Assembly (NCBI RefSeq): GCF_900312675.1
Contig: NZ_OMPC01000008.1
Coordinates: 62,040-126,039, forward strand
Origin: Aliivibrio sp. EL58
Lineage (GTDB): Bacteria > Pseudomonadota > Gammaproteobacteria > Enterobacterales > Vibrionaceae
DNA: 64,000 bases
Direction: 5' to 3'
The position numbers were made by a program, and so were the translations under genes. Shown here in pieces: positions 8,493 through 18,597 of this stretch (positions within the stretch are counted from its first letter, which is position 1; every line of letters starts with the position of its first letter). The notes below the pieces were generated by a model. It made no database searches. It was not told the DNA's origin and saw nothing but the letters and a program-made list of their open reading frames with translations.

Positions 8493-8523
8493 AAAAATAG
8501 CGCATGATGAATGCGCTATTTTT
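8493..8523. terminator. Bidirectional terminator between degS and parC
   Basis: A perfect stem (8493-8505 with 8511-8523) with a five-base loop and A/T tracts on both sides separates the converging genes. Confidence 0.92.
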
Positions 8524-8576
8524 ATATGTGTATCAAACTTAAAGAAGATACCGACTAATTCCAATCGAAATTGATA

Positions 8577-10856
8577 TTACTCTTTTTCTTCTACTTCAAC
8601 TGAAGTACTTTCACCATTAACATCTATACGAGTCACTCGCTGTAAACCTCTAGGTAATAAAGAACCACGACGGCCTCGTTCACCTCTGAAGTTATCTAAG
8701 TCACTTGGTTTCAAACCTAACTTACGCTTACCCGCATACAAGGTAATAGTTGCACCTTGTGGCAATGGCAGTAAGTGAGATAAGAACTCTTCACGAGACT
8801 TAGAACGTGCTGCTGGAATGTTGATGATCTTGTTCCCTTTGCCTTTACCTAATTGTGGTAAATCTTTAATTGGGAACAGTAGCATTCTACCTTCATTTGT
8901 AATCGCTAAAATTTCATCATTCTCTAAATCAGAAACAGACTCAGGATTCATCACTAACGAATTTTCAGGAAGCGTCAATAACGTCTTACCATTCTTATTC
9001 TTCGATAGTAAATCACTTCCCTTACAAACAAAGCCATAACCCGCATCAGAACTAATTAACCAGGCTTGATCTTCTTCACCCATAACAACATGAGTAATTT
9101 GGCTACCTGCCGTTATATTCAATCGGCCTGTAATTGGCTCACCTTGGCTTCTTGCTGAAGGCAACGTATGTGATTCCAGTGCGTAACTGCGACCGTTACT
9201 GCCCATGAAGACGGCAGGAGCATTACTCTTACCACGCGCATGAGCTAGGTATTTATCACCCGACTTATAGTTTAACGTGGTTGGGTCAACTTCATGCCCT
9301 TTCGCATGACGGATCCAACCTTTATCAGAAAGAACAACAGTAATCGTTTCGCTTGGAATTAAATCACGCTCTGTTAATGCTTTAGCTTCTTCACGCTCAA
9401 CCAATGGAGAGCGACGATCATCACCAAACTTCTCTGCATCCGCTAAGATTTCTTTCTTAATTAACGTATTTAGACGACGCTCAGAACCTAATAACTTCTC
9501 AATTTGATCTCGTTCTTTCGCTAATTCATCTTGCTCACCACGGATCTTAATCTCTTCCAGTTTTGCTAACTGGCGAAGTTTAATCTCTAAGATGGCTTCC
9601 GCTTGAATTTCAGTTAAGTCAAAGCGCGTCATTAGCTCGTGTTTTGGATCATCTTCGGTACGAATGATTTCGATAACTTCATCGATATTCAAATACGCAG
9701 CCAGTAGACCATCTAAAATATGCAAACGAGCTAAGATTTTATCAAGACGATGCTGTAAACGCTTACGAACGGTCGTGCGACGAAATTCAATCCACTCATT
9801 AAGAATGCTAACTAAGCCCTTAACTTGTGGACGTAAATCCAAACCAATCATATTTAGGTTCACACGGAAGCTTTTTTCAAGATCCGTAGAAGCAAATAGA
9901 TGATTCATTAACGGCTCAGCTTCAATACGATTTGAGCGCGGAACAATCACGATACGCGTTGGGTTTTCATGATCCGATTCATCACGAAGATCGTCTACCA
10001 TTGGTAGTTTCTTCGCTCGCATTTGACTTGCAATTTGTTCTAATAACTTACTGCCTGACACTTGGTGTGGTAAAGCAGTAATAACGATATCACTGCCTTC
10101 TTTATGCCACACTGCACGCATTTTAATGCTGCCACGGCCAGTACGGTAGATCTTCTTAATATCGGTATGAGATGAAATGATTTCAGCTTCAGTTGGATAA
10201 TCAGGACCCTGAATGAAATCCATAACCTGATCTAAATCTGCTTTTGGATTATCCAATAAATGCACTGTCGCATTCGCAACTTCACGCACATTATGAGGAG
10301 GAATATCCGTAGCCATACCAACCGCGATACCCATGATGCCATTCAGCAATATGTGAGGAAGACGAGCAGGTAAGATCTTAGGCTCTTTCATCGTACCATC
10401 AAAGTTTGGCTGCCATTCAACCGTACCTTGGCTTATTTCACCAAGTAATACATCAGCAAACTTCGATAATTTTGATTCGGTATAACGCATTGCTGCGAAC
10501 GATTTCGGATCATCTGGCGCACCCCAGTTACCCTGACCATCTACCAATGGGTATCGGTAAGAGAAAGGCTGAGCCATTAGTACCATTGCTTCATAACAAG
10601 CAGAGTCACCGTGTGGGTGGTATTTACCCAATACATCACCAACCGTACGCGCCGATTTTTTGTATTTTGCATTCGCAGATAAACCAAGCTCTGACATCGC
10701 ATAAATAATACGACGTTGAACGGGTTTCAAGCCATCACCGATATAAGGCAATGCGCGATCCATGATTACGTACATGGAGTAATTTAGATAAGCGTCTTCT
10801 GTAAACTTGCGCAGCGGCAGCTGTTCAACACCTTCCAAGGACATTTCTGAACTCAT
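8577..10856 (-). CDS. parC: DNA topoisomerase IV subunit A
   Basis: 759 residues. ParC forms the DNA-cleaving half of topoisomerase IV, which decatenates daughter chromosomes. The catalytic tyrosine is Tyr125 in [10 protein letters not shown]. The quinolone-resistance region ([12 protein letters not shown]) has Ser85 and Glu89, equivalent to E. coli Ser80 and Glu84, so it is wild type for quinolone sensitivity. The C-terminal part (about 500-750) forms the degenerate beta-pinwheel. The ATG has an AGAGG ribosome site lying in the end of parE; only three bases separate the genes, so they form one operon. Confidence 0.98.
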   Translation of the reverse strand: MSSEMSLEGVEQLPLRKFTEDAYLNYSMYVIMDRALPYIGDGLKPVQRRIIYAMSELGLSANAKYKKSARTVGDVLGKYHPHGDSACYEAMVLMAQPFSYRYPLVDGQGNWGAPDDPKSFAAMRYTESKLSKFADVLLGEISQGTVEWQPNFDGTMKEPKILPARLPHILLNGIMGIAVGMATDIPPHNVREVANATVHLLDNPKADLDQVMDFIQGPDYPTEAEIISSHTDIKKIYRTGRGSIKMRAVWHKEGSDIVITALPHQVSGSKLLEQIASQMRAKKLPMVDDLRDESDHENPTRIVIVPRSNRIEAEPLMNHLFASTDLEKSFRVNLNMIGLDLRPQVKGLVSILNEWIEFRRTTVRKRLQHRLDKILARLHILDGLLAAYLNIDEVIEIIRTEDDPKHELMTRFDLTEIQAEAILEIKLRQLAKLEEIKIRGEQDELAKERDQIEKLLGSERRLNTLIKKEILADAEKFGDDRRSPLVEREEAKALTERDLIPSETITVVLSDKGWIRHAKGHEVDPTTLNYKSGDKYLAHARGKSNAPAVFMGSNGRSYALESHTLPSARSQGEPITGRLNITAGSQITHVVMGEEDQAWLISSDAGYGFVCKGSDLLSKNKNGKTLLTLPENSLVMNPESVSDLENDEILAITNEGRMLLFPIKDLPQLGKGKGNKIINIPAARSKSREEFLSHLLPLPQGATITLYAGKRKLGLKPSDLDNFRGERGRRGSLLPRGLQRVTRIDVNGESTSVEVEEKE

Positions 10857-10859
10857 ATC

Positions 10860-12740
10860 TTATACCTCTGCCTGATCGCCGTTATTTTGTAGCCAAGCAC
10901 GACGATCGTCTGCACGTTTTTTGCCTAAAAGCATATCCATCATTTCATTTGTCTTTTCATCATCATCAATGGTTAATTGCACCAAGCGACGAGTGTTTGG
11001 ATCCATGGTTGTTTCACGAAGTTGAAGTGGGTTCATCTCACCCAATCCTTTAAATCGTTGCACGTTAATTTTTGCACGTTTATTACTTAAACGATCTAAC
11101 ACGCCTTCTTTTTCTGCTTCATCAAGGGCATAAAAGACTTCTTTACCACAGTCAATACGATACAGCGGTGGCATTGCCACATAGACGTGTCCAGCACGAA
11201 CCAGAGAAGAGAAGTGCTTCAGGTATAACGCACATAGAAGAGTCGCAATGTGCAGACCATCTGAATCGGCATCGGCAAGGATACATACTTTACCATAACG
11301 TAAGCCTGATAAATCATCCGAATCAGGATCAATGCCTAACGCAACAGAAATATTGTGAACTTCTTGAGAGGCTAATACTTGGTCAGCGGATACTTCCCAC
11401 GTATTTAGAATTTTACCACGCAGTGGCATTACTGCTTGGAATTCACGATCACGCGCTTGTTTTGCAGAACCACCCGCCGAGTCCCCTTCCACTAAGAAAA
11501 GTTCGGTACGAGCTAAATCTTGAATTGAACAGTCTGTCAATTTACCAGGCAATGTAGGACCTGATGCAATCTTCTTACGAACGACTTTCTTAGCCGCTCG
11601 CATACGACGGTGTGCATTGGCAATACACGCTTCAGCAATCAGTTCTGCGATTTGTGGTTTTTCGTTCAACCATAAACTAAAGGCATCTTTTACAACACCA
11701 GAAACAAATGCAGCACATTGACGTGAAGATAAACGCTCTTTGGTTTGGCCTGCAAACTGAGGATCTTGCATTTTAACCGACAAAACGTAAGCACAGCGAT
11801 CCCAAATATCATCCGCCGTTAATTTCACACCACGTGGTAATAAGTTTCGAAACTCACAGAATTCACGCATTGCATCTAAAAGACCTTGGCGCATGCCATT
11901 GACGTGCGTACCACCTTGAGCGGTAGGGATAAGGTTTACATAGCTTTCAGAAACAAGCTCTCCGCCTTCAGGCAACCAAGTTACGGCCCAATCTGCAGCT
12001 TCACCTTTACCTAAGAATGCGCCCGTAAATGGGTCTTCAGGTAATAATGTATAACCACTAACGCCCTCTAATAGATAATCTTTAAGACCATCTTCATAGC
12101 ACCATCTATGCTCTTTATCGTTTACTTTGTCTTTAAAAACAATCTCTAAACCTGGGCATAATACGGCTTTAGCTTTTAGATTATTAATAAGACGAGTCAC
12201 TGAGAACTTCGGTGAATCAAAATAGCTTGTATCAGGCCAGAAATGTACGCTAGTACCACGATTACGACGGCCACAAGTGCCTACAACCGTTAAATCAGAA
12301 ACCTTATCGCCATGTTCAAACGCAATTTCGTAGATCTCACCATCACGGCGAACCGTCACTTCTACACGCTTTGACAAGGCATTTACTACCGAGATACCAA
12401 CCCCGTGCAAACCACCTGAGAATTCGTAGTTTTTACCTGAGAATTTACCACCAGCATGTAACTTACAAAGGATCAGTTCAACACCTGATACTTTCTCTAC
12501 CGGATGGATATCAACAGGCATACCACGTCCATCATCAATCACTTCTAAAGATTGATCGGCGTGTAAAATTACTTCAACTTTTTTCGCATGTCCGGCTAAG
12601 GCTTCATCGACACTGTTATCTATAACTTCTTGCCCTAAATGGTTTGGGCGAGTTGTGTCGGTATACATACCAGGACGGCGACGAACGGGCTCAAGGCCAT
12701 TTAGAACCTCTATGGCTCCTGCATTATATTGTTCAGTCAT
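10860..12740 (-). CDS. parE: DNA topoisomerase IV subunit B
   Basis: 626 residues. ParE is the ATPase half of topoisomerase IV. The GHKL ATP-binding fold shows 'DNSVDEALAG' and 'GGLHGVGISVVNALS'; the TOPRIM metal sites are EGDSAGGSAK and DADSDG. The latter sequence, rather than the DADVDG of GyrB, supports ParE. It precedes parC in one operon. Upstream, 12741-12883 has no recognisable signal beyond the ribosome-site region. Confidence 0.98.
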   Translation of the reverse strand: MTEQYNAGAIEVLNGLEPVRRRPGMYTDTTRPNHLGQEVIDNSVDEALAGHAKKVEVILHADQSLEVIDDGRGMPVDIHPVEKVSGVELILCKLHAGGKFSGKNYEFSGGLHGVGISVVNALSKRVEVTVRRDGEIYEIAFEHGDKVSDLTVVGTCGRRNRGTSVHFWPDTSYFDSPKFSVTRLINNLKAKAVLCPGLEIVFKDKVNDKEHRWCYEDGLKDYLLEGVSGYTLLPEDPFTGAFLGKGEAADWAVTWLPEGGELVSESYVNLIPTAQGGTHVNGMRQGLLDAMREFCEFRNLLPRGVKLTADDIWDRCAYVLSVKMQDPQFAGQTKERLSSRQCAAFVSGVVKDAFSLWLNEKPQIAELIAEACIANAHRRMRAAKKVVRKKIASGPTLPGKLTDCSIQDLARTELFLVEGDSAGGSAKQARDREFQAVMPLRGKILNTWEVSADQVLASQEVHNISVALGIDPDSDDLSGLRYGKVCILADADSDGLHIATLLCALYLKHFSSLVRAGHVYVAMPPLYRIDCGKEVFYALDEAEKEGVLDRLSNKRAKINVQRFKGLGEMNPLQLRETTMDPNTRRLVQLTIDDDEKTNEMMDMLLGKKRADDRRAWLQNNGDQAEV

Positions 12741-12883
12741 ATCTCGGAAGGCTTCTTAAAATTTGTCACATAGTCTGAAAGGGAAGGAGGAAAGTCAAGT
12801 AAACGACCCTATTCCACTCTAAATATGTGGCTTTGTATTAAAGATTGTATAGATACTGTGTCTCTAGCGTAGAGAAAGCGTAA

Positions 12884-13468
12884 CTATAAATTTAGAAATT
12901 GAATAATTTGTTCGGGGTAACGCTCAAAATCAACAAAACTGTGGTCACCCTCTTTTTCTATTGTTTGTTTACAGGCTGAATATTTGTCTACTGCTTGTCG
13001 ATAATCAAGCACTTCATCGCCTTCTTGCTGTAATAACCATAAAGAACTCGGGGTATCGATCGTATCGACACGTAATGAAGATAGCTCTTTCATGTGCTTT
13101 TCTTCAAGGAAATATTCTTCTTTTGTATACGGGTTTACTTGAGTTCCTAAATAGCCCGCAAGTAATTCATAAGGTTTTACGGCAGGGTTAACTAACACCG
13201 CTTTAAATCCATAACGATGATTTAACCACGTTGATAAATACCCTCCAAGCGAACTGCCAACTAAGCCTATTTGATATTCAGTTTGATATATTTCAACAAG
13301 TTGAATTAAATATTGAGCGGCTTCTTCTGGATAAGAAGGCAATCGAGGTGTTATCACTTTAATGTCTGGACGTTGCGCTTCACAATAACGAGTCATGACT
13401 TGCGCTTTATGAGATAACGGAGAGCTGTTAAACCCATGAATATATAAGAGTAGGCTTGGTTTTTTCAC
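12884..13468 (-). CDS. yqiA: Esterase YqiA (alpha/beta hydrolase)
   Basis: 194 residues, starting with GTG at 13468 directly after the cpdA stop (TAA-GTG). YqiA is a small esterase active on short acyl esters; its natural substrate is not known. Visible features are the oxyanion segment 'YIHGFNSSPLSHKAQ', the nucleophile elbow GSSLGG, and a likely catalytic His in 'EGDHSFVDFERY'. It is the last gene of the nudF-yqiB-cpdA-yqiA cluster upstream of parE, an order shared with E. coli. Confidence 0.93.
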   Translation of the reverse strand: MKKPSLLLYIHGFNSSPLSHKAQVMTRYCEAQRPDIKVITPRLPSYPEEAAQYLIQLVEIYQTEYQIGLVGSSLGGYLSTWLNHRYGFKAVLVNPAVKPYELLAGYLGTQVNPYTKEEYFLEEKHMKELSSLRVDTIDTPSSLWLLQQEGDEVLDYRQAVDKYSACKQTIEKEGDHSFVDFERYPEQIIQFLNL

Positions 13469-14293
13469 TTAATAACCTCCAGCATCACTGTCAGCAGAAA
13501 AATCACAATTCTCTAAACGGTATACTTGCGTCTCAATTTTCCCATCAGGCAATAAGTCCAATGTTCTCCAACCTGGAGCTTGTGAGTCTAGAGCAAAATC
13601 GTCTGAATCAGGAAGAAATTGAACACAAGTTGAAGGGGTAGCAAGTAATCTGACACCATTAACAATACGATCAAGTTCTTGATGAATATGACCACAAACA
13701 ATACCACTTACATTGTTATGCTGACCAACAACAGTCCAAAAGTCATCATTGTCTTTTAGCTGATGCTGATCAAGCCACGCGCTACCAGCAGGTAGTGGAT
13801 GATGATGCAGTAGTATTAATGAGTAACGATCTGGATTTTGAGATAATGCGCTATCAAGTAAGTCTAATTGCTGTTGTGACAAGGCACCATGAGGCACGCC
13901 TACCACTTGACTGTCCAAGATGATTAATTGCCAATGCTGACCAATAAATAAATGTTCACAAGCTTGGATTTGAGAGGATGGCAGTACCCCACCCATACTA
14001 GGTTTATAGTCATGATTACCAGGCAACCAATAACATGGTTTAACCAATGGTTTAATTCCATCAACGAAATGCTGATATGACGGCACAGTATGATCTTGAG
14101 ATATGTCGCCCGTTGCGATAATCGCATCAAAATTTGGCGTGCGTTGCTGTACCTGTTCAACAACAGTTTGAAAACTTTTTAATGTAGGTACACCAAGAAG
14201 CGCCCCATTTTCAGGCGCAAACAAATGCGTATCTGTTATCTGTAACAACCGAACTGGGCCGTTTTCGTTATTTAATAATGTTTCCGAGAGCAA
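13469..14293 (-). CDS. cpdA: 3',5'-cyclic AMP phosphodiesterase CpdA
   Basis: 274 residues. CpdA hydrolyses cAMP to AMP and so tunes CRP activity. The class III metallophosphoesterase motifs appear in order: ITDTHLF (D-x-H), ATGDISQD, PGNHDYKP and CGHIHQELD. It sits in the conserved cluster between yqiB and yqiA. A CRP-type half site is seen elsewhere in the window upstream of lamB, one plausible downstream target of the cAMP level it controls. Confidence 0.95.
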   Translation of the reverse strand: MLSETLLNNENGPVRLLQITDTHLFAPENGALLGVPTLKSFQTVVEQVQQRTPNFDAIIATGDISQDHTVPSYQHFVDGIKPLVKPCYWLPGNHDYKPSMGGVLPSSQIQACEHLFIGQHWQLIILDSQVVGVPHGALSQQQLDLLDSALSQNPDRYSLILLHHHPLPAGSAWLDQHQLKDNDDFWTVVGQHNNVSGIVCGHIHQELDRIVNGVRLLATPSTCVQFLPDSDDFALDSQAPGWRTLDLLPDGKIETQVYRLENCDFSADSDAGGY

Positions 14294-14308
14294 AATAGCT
14301 ACAACCTT

Positions 14309-14740
14309 TTAATTCTTTTCTAAAAAAATGGGCTCTTGGCTAATCCCATTTTTCAAACAAAACGTTAGCCAGTCACTTAAGAACTGGTTTAATTGATGCT
14401 TTTCATCTTTTTGAAGCATCTTCCCATTCGGGTAATCATATTTCGCTTTAATATACGCAAGCTGCTGGCTTGCACACACTTCTGCTACTCTGGCATCGTG
14501 ATAAAGTCGAACCGTTAACTTTGGAAGTGGGTATATTGGCTGTTCATCTATTTGATAAACTTCAACTAATGTTGTATATACCGTCACCTCGAGTACCTTA
14601 ATCTGATACTGCTGCTTACATACTTTATAACTTGCAAGTTCGCCAATTATTTCATTTCTTGGCAAAAGTGAAACTAATTTCGCGTAATTAGTTTCATATA
14701 TACGCATCAAGCTCGATAAATCGACGTGATATTTACGCAT
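14309..14740 (-). CDS. yqiB: DUF1249 family protein YqiB
   Basis: 143 residues from the ATG at 14740, one base after the nudF stop, which suggests translational coupling. An ATG at 14779 would overlap nudF by 38 bases and add 13 residues unlike the family N-terminus. The start region 'YHVDLSSLMRIYETNYAKL' followed by 'LLPRN' matches the YqiB family; the function is unknown. The conserved place between nudF and cpdA hints at a nucleotide-related or regulatory role, but that is inference. Confidence 0.88.
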   Translation of the reverse strand: MRKYHVDLSSLMRIYETNYAKLVSLLPRNEIIGELASYKVCKQQYQIKVLEVTVYTTLVEVYQIDEQPIYPLPKLTVRLYHDARVAEVCASQQLAYIKAKYDYPNGKMLQKDEKHQLNQFLSDWLTFCLKNGISQEPIFLEKN

Positions 14741-14741
14741 G

Positions 14742-15380
14742 TTATAGTGAATTCCACTGTGATCGTAAGCGTGAAACATTCAATTCTAACCATTGAAGCG
14801 CAATAATTGAGGCCGCATTCTCAATTATGCCACGAGTGACTAGCTCATAGGCTTTCTCTCTTGTCACAACGTGTACTTTAATGTCTTCGCCTTCTTCTTC
14901 TAAACCATGAATACCTGTTGCTTTAGAAGCGTCAATACAACCAACAAATACATCTAACTGTTCTGAACACCCGCCAGATGAAGGATAAAAATGCGAGATT
15001 TTTTCTAAACAAGACACGCTAATACCGGCCTCTTCATTCGCCTCTCGAATCGCAACTTGCTCGGCAGTTTGGTCTTTATCTATCATTCCTGCCACGATTT
15101 CATATTGCCAAGGAGAATTAGAGCCTAAGGCACCAACGCGAACCTGTTCAATCAGAACGACTTGGTCTGTGATAGGGTCATAAGGCAATAAAGCCACAGC
15201 ATGGCCTCGTTCAAAAAGCTCTCGCTCTATCACTTCGCTCCAGCCACCACGAAACAGTCGATGACGAAAAGCGATATTAGTCATTTTAAAAAAACCATTA
15301 TACAAAGATTCTTTCGACAAAACGTCAACATCATCAGCGGTAAATTGATTTGATAGTGCGATATTCGATGATGTTTTCAT
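14742..15380 (-). CDS. nudF: ADP-ribose pyrophosphatase NudF
   Basis: 212 residues. NudF hydrolyses ADP-ribose to AMP and ribose 5-phosphate. The Nudix box runs from Gly98: GMIDKDQTAEQ then VAIREANEEAGI, with the metal-binding REANEE at 112-117 intact. The glutamate of the G-x5-E element is replaced by Gln104, an uncommon change. An N-terminal dimerisation region (1-60) and the AGM start of the box match the ADPRase subfamily. It heads the operon running towards parE and is divergent from tolC. Confidence 0.94.
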   Translation of the reverse strand: MKTSSNIALSNQFTADDVDVLSKESLYNGFFKMTNIAFRHRLFRGGWSEVIERELFERGHAVALLPYDPITDQVVLIEQVRVGALGSNSPWQYEIVAGMIDKDQTAEQVAIREANEEAGISVSCLEKISHFYPSSGGCSEQLDVFVGCIDASKATGIHGLEEEGEDIKVHVVTREKAYELVTRGIIENAASIIALQWLELNVSRLRSQWNSL

Positions 15381-15611
15381 TCTTATTCCCTAAATCTTCT
15401 GTTCCGTTTTATCACTCATCATACAGAGCAACAATTTTTTAACTCGTTTTTTTTGATAATGCTTACATTTTTTTTAGAGGCTTTCCACAATATTTAGATG
15501 ATACTAATCGTACAAACGTAAAAAAACGTAATCTTTACAGCCAGAGTCTAGAGAGATAAGGTACACTCTATAGACTATATTATATAAAACAATTTTGCGG
15601 GACAAACCACC

Positions 15612-16928
15612 ATGAGAAAACTGCTTCCACTCTTTATTGGAATGGCACTAGGTAGTTTCAGCTCTTTAGCTGCTGCCGATGACCTTGCGCAAGTATACAA
15701 TCAAGCTAAAGAAAACGATCCTCAATTACTAAGAGCTGCTGCAACTAAAGATGCGGCTTTTGAAGCGGTAAATTCTTCGCAAAGTTCTCTATTGCCACAG
15801 ATTGATTTAACTGCGGGTTATAATATCGTTCGTAGCGATTTAGATAGCCGTGAAAACGATCGTCTAACTGCAGGTATTAACCTTTCTCAAGAGCTATACC
15901 AACAATCAAGCTGGGTTAGTTTAGACATTGCAGAAAAAAGTGCTCGCCAAGCCGATTCTGCTTATGCTGCAGAACAACAAGGTGTGATTTTACGTGTTGC
16001 TCAAGCCTACTTTGATGTATTACGCGCTAACGATAGCCTTGAATTTGTTCGTGCAGAAAAAGCAGCGGTTGGTCGTCAACTAGAACAAACTAAACAACGT
16101 TTTGATGTGGGTTTGTCTGCAATTACCGATGTTCATGATGCACAAGCACAATACGACAGCGTATTAGCCAATGAAGTATTAACTGAAAACCAATTGGTAA
16201 ACAGTTATGAAGACCTTCGCGTTATCACAGGCCAAGGCCACACAGAACTAAGCGTACTAGATACTGAGCGTTTCTCAGCAAGCCCATCTGACCAATCATC
16301 AGATAGCTTAATTGATGAAGCCCAACAGAAGAACCTAAGCTTACTTGCTTCTCGTATCAATGCTGATATTGCAAAAGATAATATTTCATTAGCAAGCTCT
16401 GGTCATATGCCATCTTTAACCTTTGATGCTGGATATAACTACACAGATCAAGGTAATAGCGCTAACGACTTTGATTCAAGTGATATCAATGCCGGTATTA
16501 ACTTGTATATCCCACTGTACTCTGGTGGTAACACAAGTTCATTAACTAGCCAAGCTGAATTCCAATACGTTGCAGCAAGCCAAGATTTAGAAGCAACTTA
16601 CCGTGATGTAACTAAAAACGTTCGTGCATTTAACAACAACATCAATGCCTCTATTGGCGCATTGAAAGCGTACGAGCAAACAGTTATCTCTGCAAAATCA
16701 GCATTAGAAGCAACAGAAGCTGGCTTTGATGTTGGTACACGTACTATTGTTGATGTATTAGATTCAACACGTCGTTTATATGATGCAAACCGTAACCTAG
16801 CAAACGCTCGTTACGACTACATCATTAGTGTCCTTCAACTAAAACAAGCGGTTGGTACACTAAGTGAGCAAGATATCATTGATATTAATGCTGGCTTAAA
16901 AGCGAATAAAACAACTCAAGCACAATAA
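15612..16928 (+). CDS. tolC: Outer-membrane efflux channel TolC
   Basis: 438 residues. TolC is the trimeric outer-membrane duct for multidrug efflux pumps and type I secretion. It has a signal peptide (about 1-22, ending SLAAA) and two structural repeats, each with long alpha-helical and short beta-strand segments; 'FDVGLSAITDVHDAQAQYDS' and 'FDVGTRTIVDVLDSTRRLYD' are the matching helical turns. Length fits the mature TolC core without a long C-terminal extension. It is divergent from nudF, a gene order conserved in enterobacteria. The 231-base upstream gap is AT-rich; I do not assign a promoter. Confidence 0.96.
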   Translation: MRKLLPLFIGMALGSFSSLAAADDLAQVYNQAKENDPQLLRAAATKDAAFEAVNSSQSSLLPQIDLTAGYNIVRSDLDSRENDRLTAGINLSQELYQQSSWVSLDIAEKSARQADSAYAAEQQGVILRVAQAYFDVLRANDSLEFVRAEKAAVGRQLEQTKQRFDVGLSAITDVHDAQAQYDSVLANEVLTENQLVNSYEDLRVITGQGHTELSVLDTERFSASPSDQSSDSLIDEAQQKNLSLLASRINADIAKDNISLASSGHMPSLTFDAGYNYTDQGNSANDFDSSDINAGINLYIPLYSGGNTSSLTSQAEFQYVAASQDLEATYRDVTKNVRAFNNNINASIGALKAYEQTVISAKSALEATEAGFDVGTRTIVDVLDSTRRLYDANRNLANARYDYIISVLQLKQAVGTLSEQDIIDINAGLKANKTTQAQ

Positions 16929-16975
16929 TCTTATGTCATCTACCTTCTTAGTAAGATAGATGATAGTAGACGTAA

Positions 16976-17007
16976 AAAAGCCACATTAATCACTTAATGT
17001 GGCTTTT
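16976..17007. terminator. Bidirectional terminator between tolC and hldE
   Basis: A stem of at least 14 bases (16976-16989 with 16994-17007) with a four-base loop and A/T tracts on both sides. Confidence 0.92.
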
Positions 17008-17027
17008 CTTTTAAGGCTTAGTTGAGG

Positions 17028-18458
17028 TTAACCTCTACCACCTTTAATCGCTTCAATAATACCTGTGGTTGAGCAGCCATCTTCAAAGTTCAATACTTTT
17101 ACTTCACCACCTGCAGCAATCACCTCTGCACCACCTGCGATATCTTCAATCGCATAATCGCCACCTTTCACCAACATCGTTGGTAATACTGCCGCGATTA
17201 AGCGTTGTGGGGTATCTTCTGAGAAAGGAACAACCCAATCAACCGCACCTAAACCAGCCAATACCGCCATACGACGATCCGTTGGGTTGATAGGGCGACC
17301 AGGGCCTTTCAAGCGCTGTACTGATTCATTCGTATTAACCGCAACAATTAAGCGATCACCTAATTCTGCTGCATGGTTCAAATAAGAAACATGACCGGCA
17401 TGTAAGATATCAAAACAACCGTTTGTCATGACAACTCGCTCACCACGCTCACGCGCTTGTTTTACCGCATTGATTAATTGGTCTTCACCAATAATGCCAA
17501 AACCAGAATCTTGACTACCGTGAATCGCTTCTGCTAATTCAATCGTTGATAATGTTGATGTACCCAGTTTACCAACCACAACACCAGCAGCAGCATTGGC
17601 TAATGCACACGCTTCATCAAGTGGTTTGCCAGTAGATACAGAAGCGGCTAATACCGAAATAACCGTATCACCCGCACCAGTAACATCAAATACTTCACGC
17701 GCTTGCGTAGGTAAATGTAACGGAGCCATATCACGGCGAAGCAAAGTCATACCGTGCTCACTACGTGTTACTAATAGCGCTTCAAAATCAAATTCTTCAA
17801 TAATTTGCTGGCCTTTAGCTACTAAATCATCTTCGTCTTTTACTTTGCCAACAACCGTTTCAAACTCCAGCATGTTTGGTGTTAATAATGTAGCACCACG
17901 GTAGCGTTCAAAATCAGCCCCTTTTGGATCGATAAATACAGGAACATTGACTTTACGTGCTTCTTGGATCATTAACTGAACGTGCTCTAATGCCCCTTTT
18001 GCATAATCAGACAATACAACCGCTTTTACTTTTGATAGTGTTGCTTGCATACGGCTGATTAACGGTTCCGCAGGTACGTCATGGAAGCTTTCTTCAAAAT
18101 CCAAACGAATCAGCTGTTGACCACGGCTCATTACTCGTAATTTTGTAATTGTTGGAAACTCAGGAAGCGCCACAAAATCACAATGCACTTTTAATGATGC
18201 TAATGTCGCTGTTAATGCTTTGGCTGGTTCATCATCACCAACAAGACCAACAAGGTGAGCATCGCCGCCTAACGCTGCAATATTCATCGCTACGTTCGCT
18301 GCGCCACCTGGACGCTCTTCAATATTATTAACTTTAACCACAGGTACTGGAGCTTCTGGTGAAATACGAGTTGTTGGTCCGCCCCAATAGCGGTCAAGCA
18401 TTACATCACCAACAATCAATACACCGGATTGATCGTAATTAGGAAGTGTTGGTTTCAT
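17028..18458 (-). CDS. hldE: Bifunctional heptose 7-phosphate kinase/heptose 1-phosphate adenylyltransferase
   Basis: 476 residues, full length. HldE makes ADP-heptose for the LPS inner core. The N-terminal ribokinase-type domain (about 1-320) contains '[19 protein letters not shown]' and the catalytic DVTGAGDT. The C-terminal nucleotidyltransferase domain (about 344-476) starts with [16 protein letters not shown], which carries the HxGH motif. It lies downstream of glnE on the same strand, 139 bases apart, as in E. coli. Confidence 0.97.
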   Translation of the reverse strand: MKPTLPNYDQSGVLIVGDVMLDRYWGGPTTRISPEAPVPVVKVNNIEERPGGAANVAMNIAALGGDAHLVGLVGDDEPAKALTATLASLKVHCDFVALPEFPTITKLRVMSRGQQLIRLDFEESFHDVPAEPLISRMQATLSKVKAVVLSDYAKGALEHVQLMIQEARKVNVPVFIDPKGADFERYRGATLLTPNMLEFETVVGKVKDEDDLVAKGQQIIEEFDFEALLVTRSEHGMTLLRRDMAPLHLPTQAREVFDVTGAGDTVISVLAASVSTGKPLDEACALANAAAGVVVGKLGTSTLSTIELAEAIHGSQDSGFGIIGEDQLINAVKQARERGERVVMTNGCFDILHAGHVSYLNHAAELGDRLIVAVNTNESVQRLKGPGRPINPTDRRMAVLAGLGAVDWVVPFSEDTPQRLIAAVLPTMLVKGGDYAIEDIAGGAEVIAAGGEVKVLNFEDGCSTTGIIEAIKGGRG

Positions 18459-18597
18459 TCTTTTCTCCGGGTAATAAACAGCAAATCATCTACCATTATT
18501 GGTTTGTGCTATCTATCAAAATCATCTGTTATAAATGGTAGCATTTACGCAAGTTCTGCGCCAACTTAGAAATAATAAACTCAAGGTTAAGTAATAT

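Noticed and set aside
9664-12625. Plus-strand frames inside parC and parE
   Set aside because: Antisense shadows of long conserved genes.
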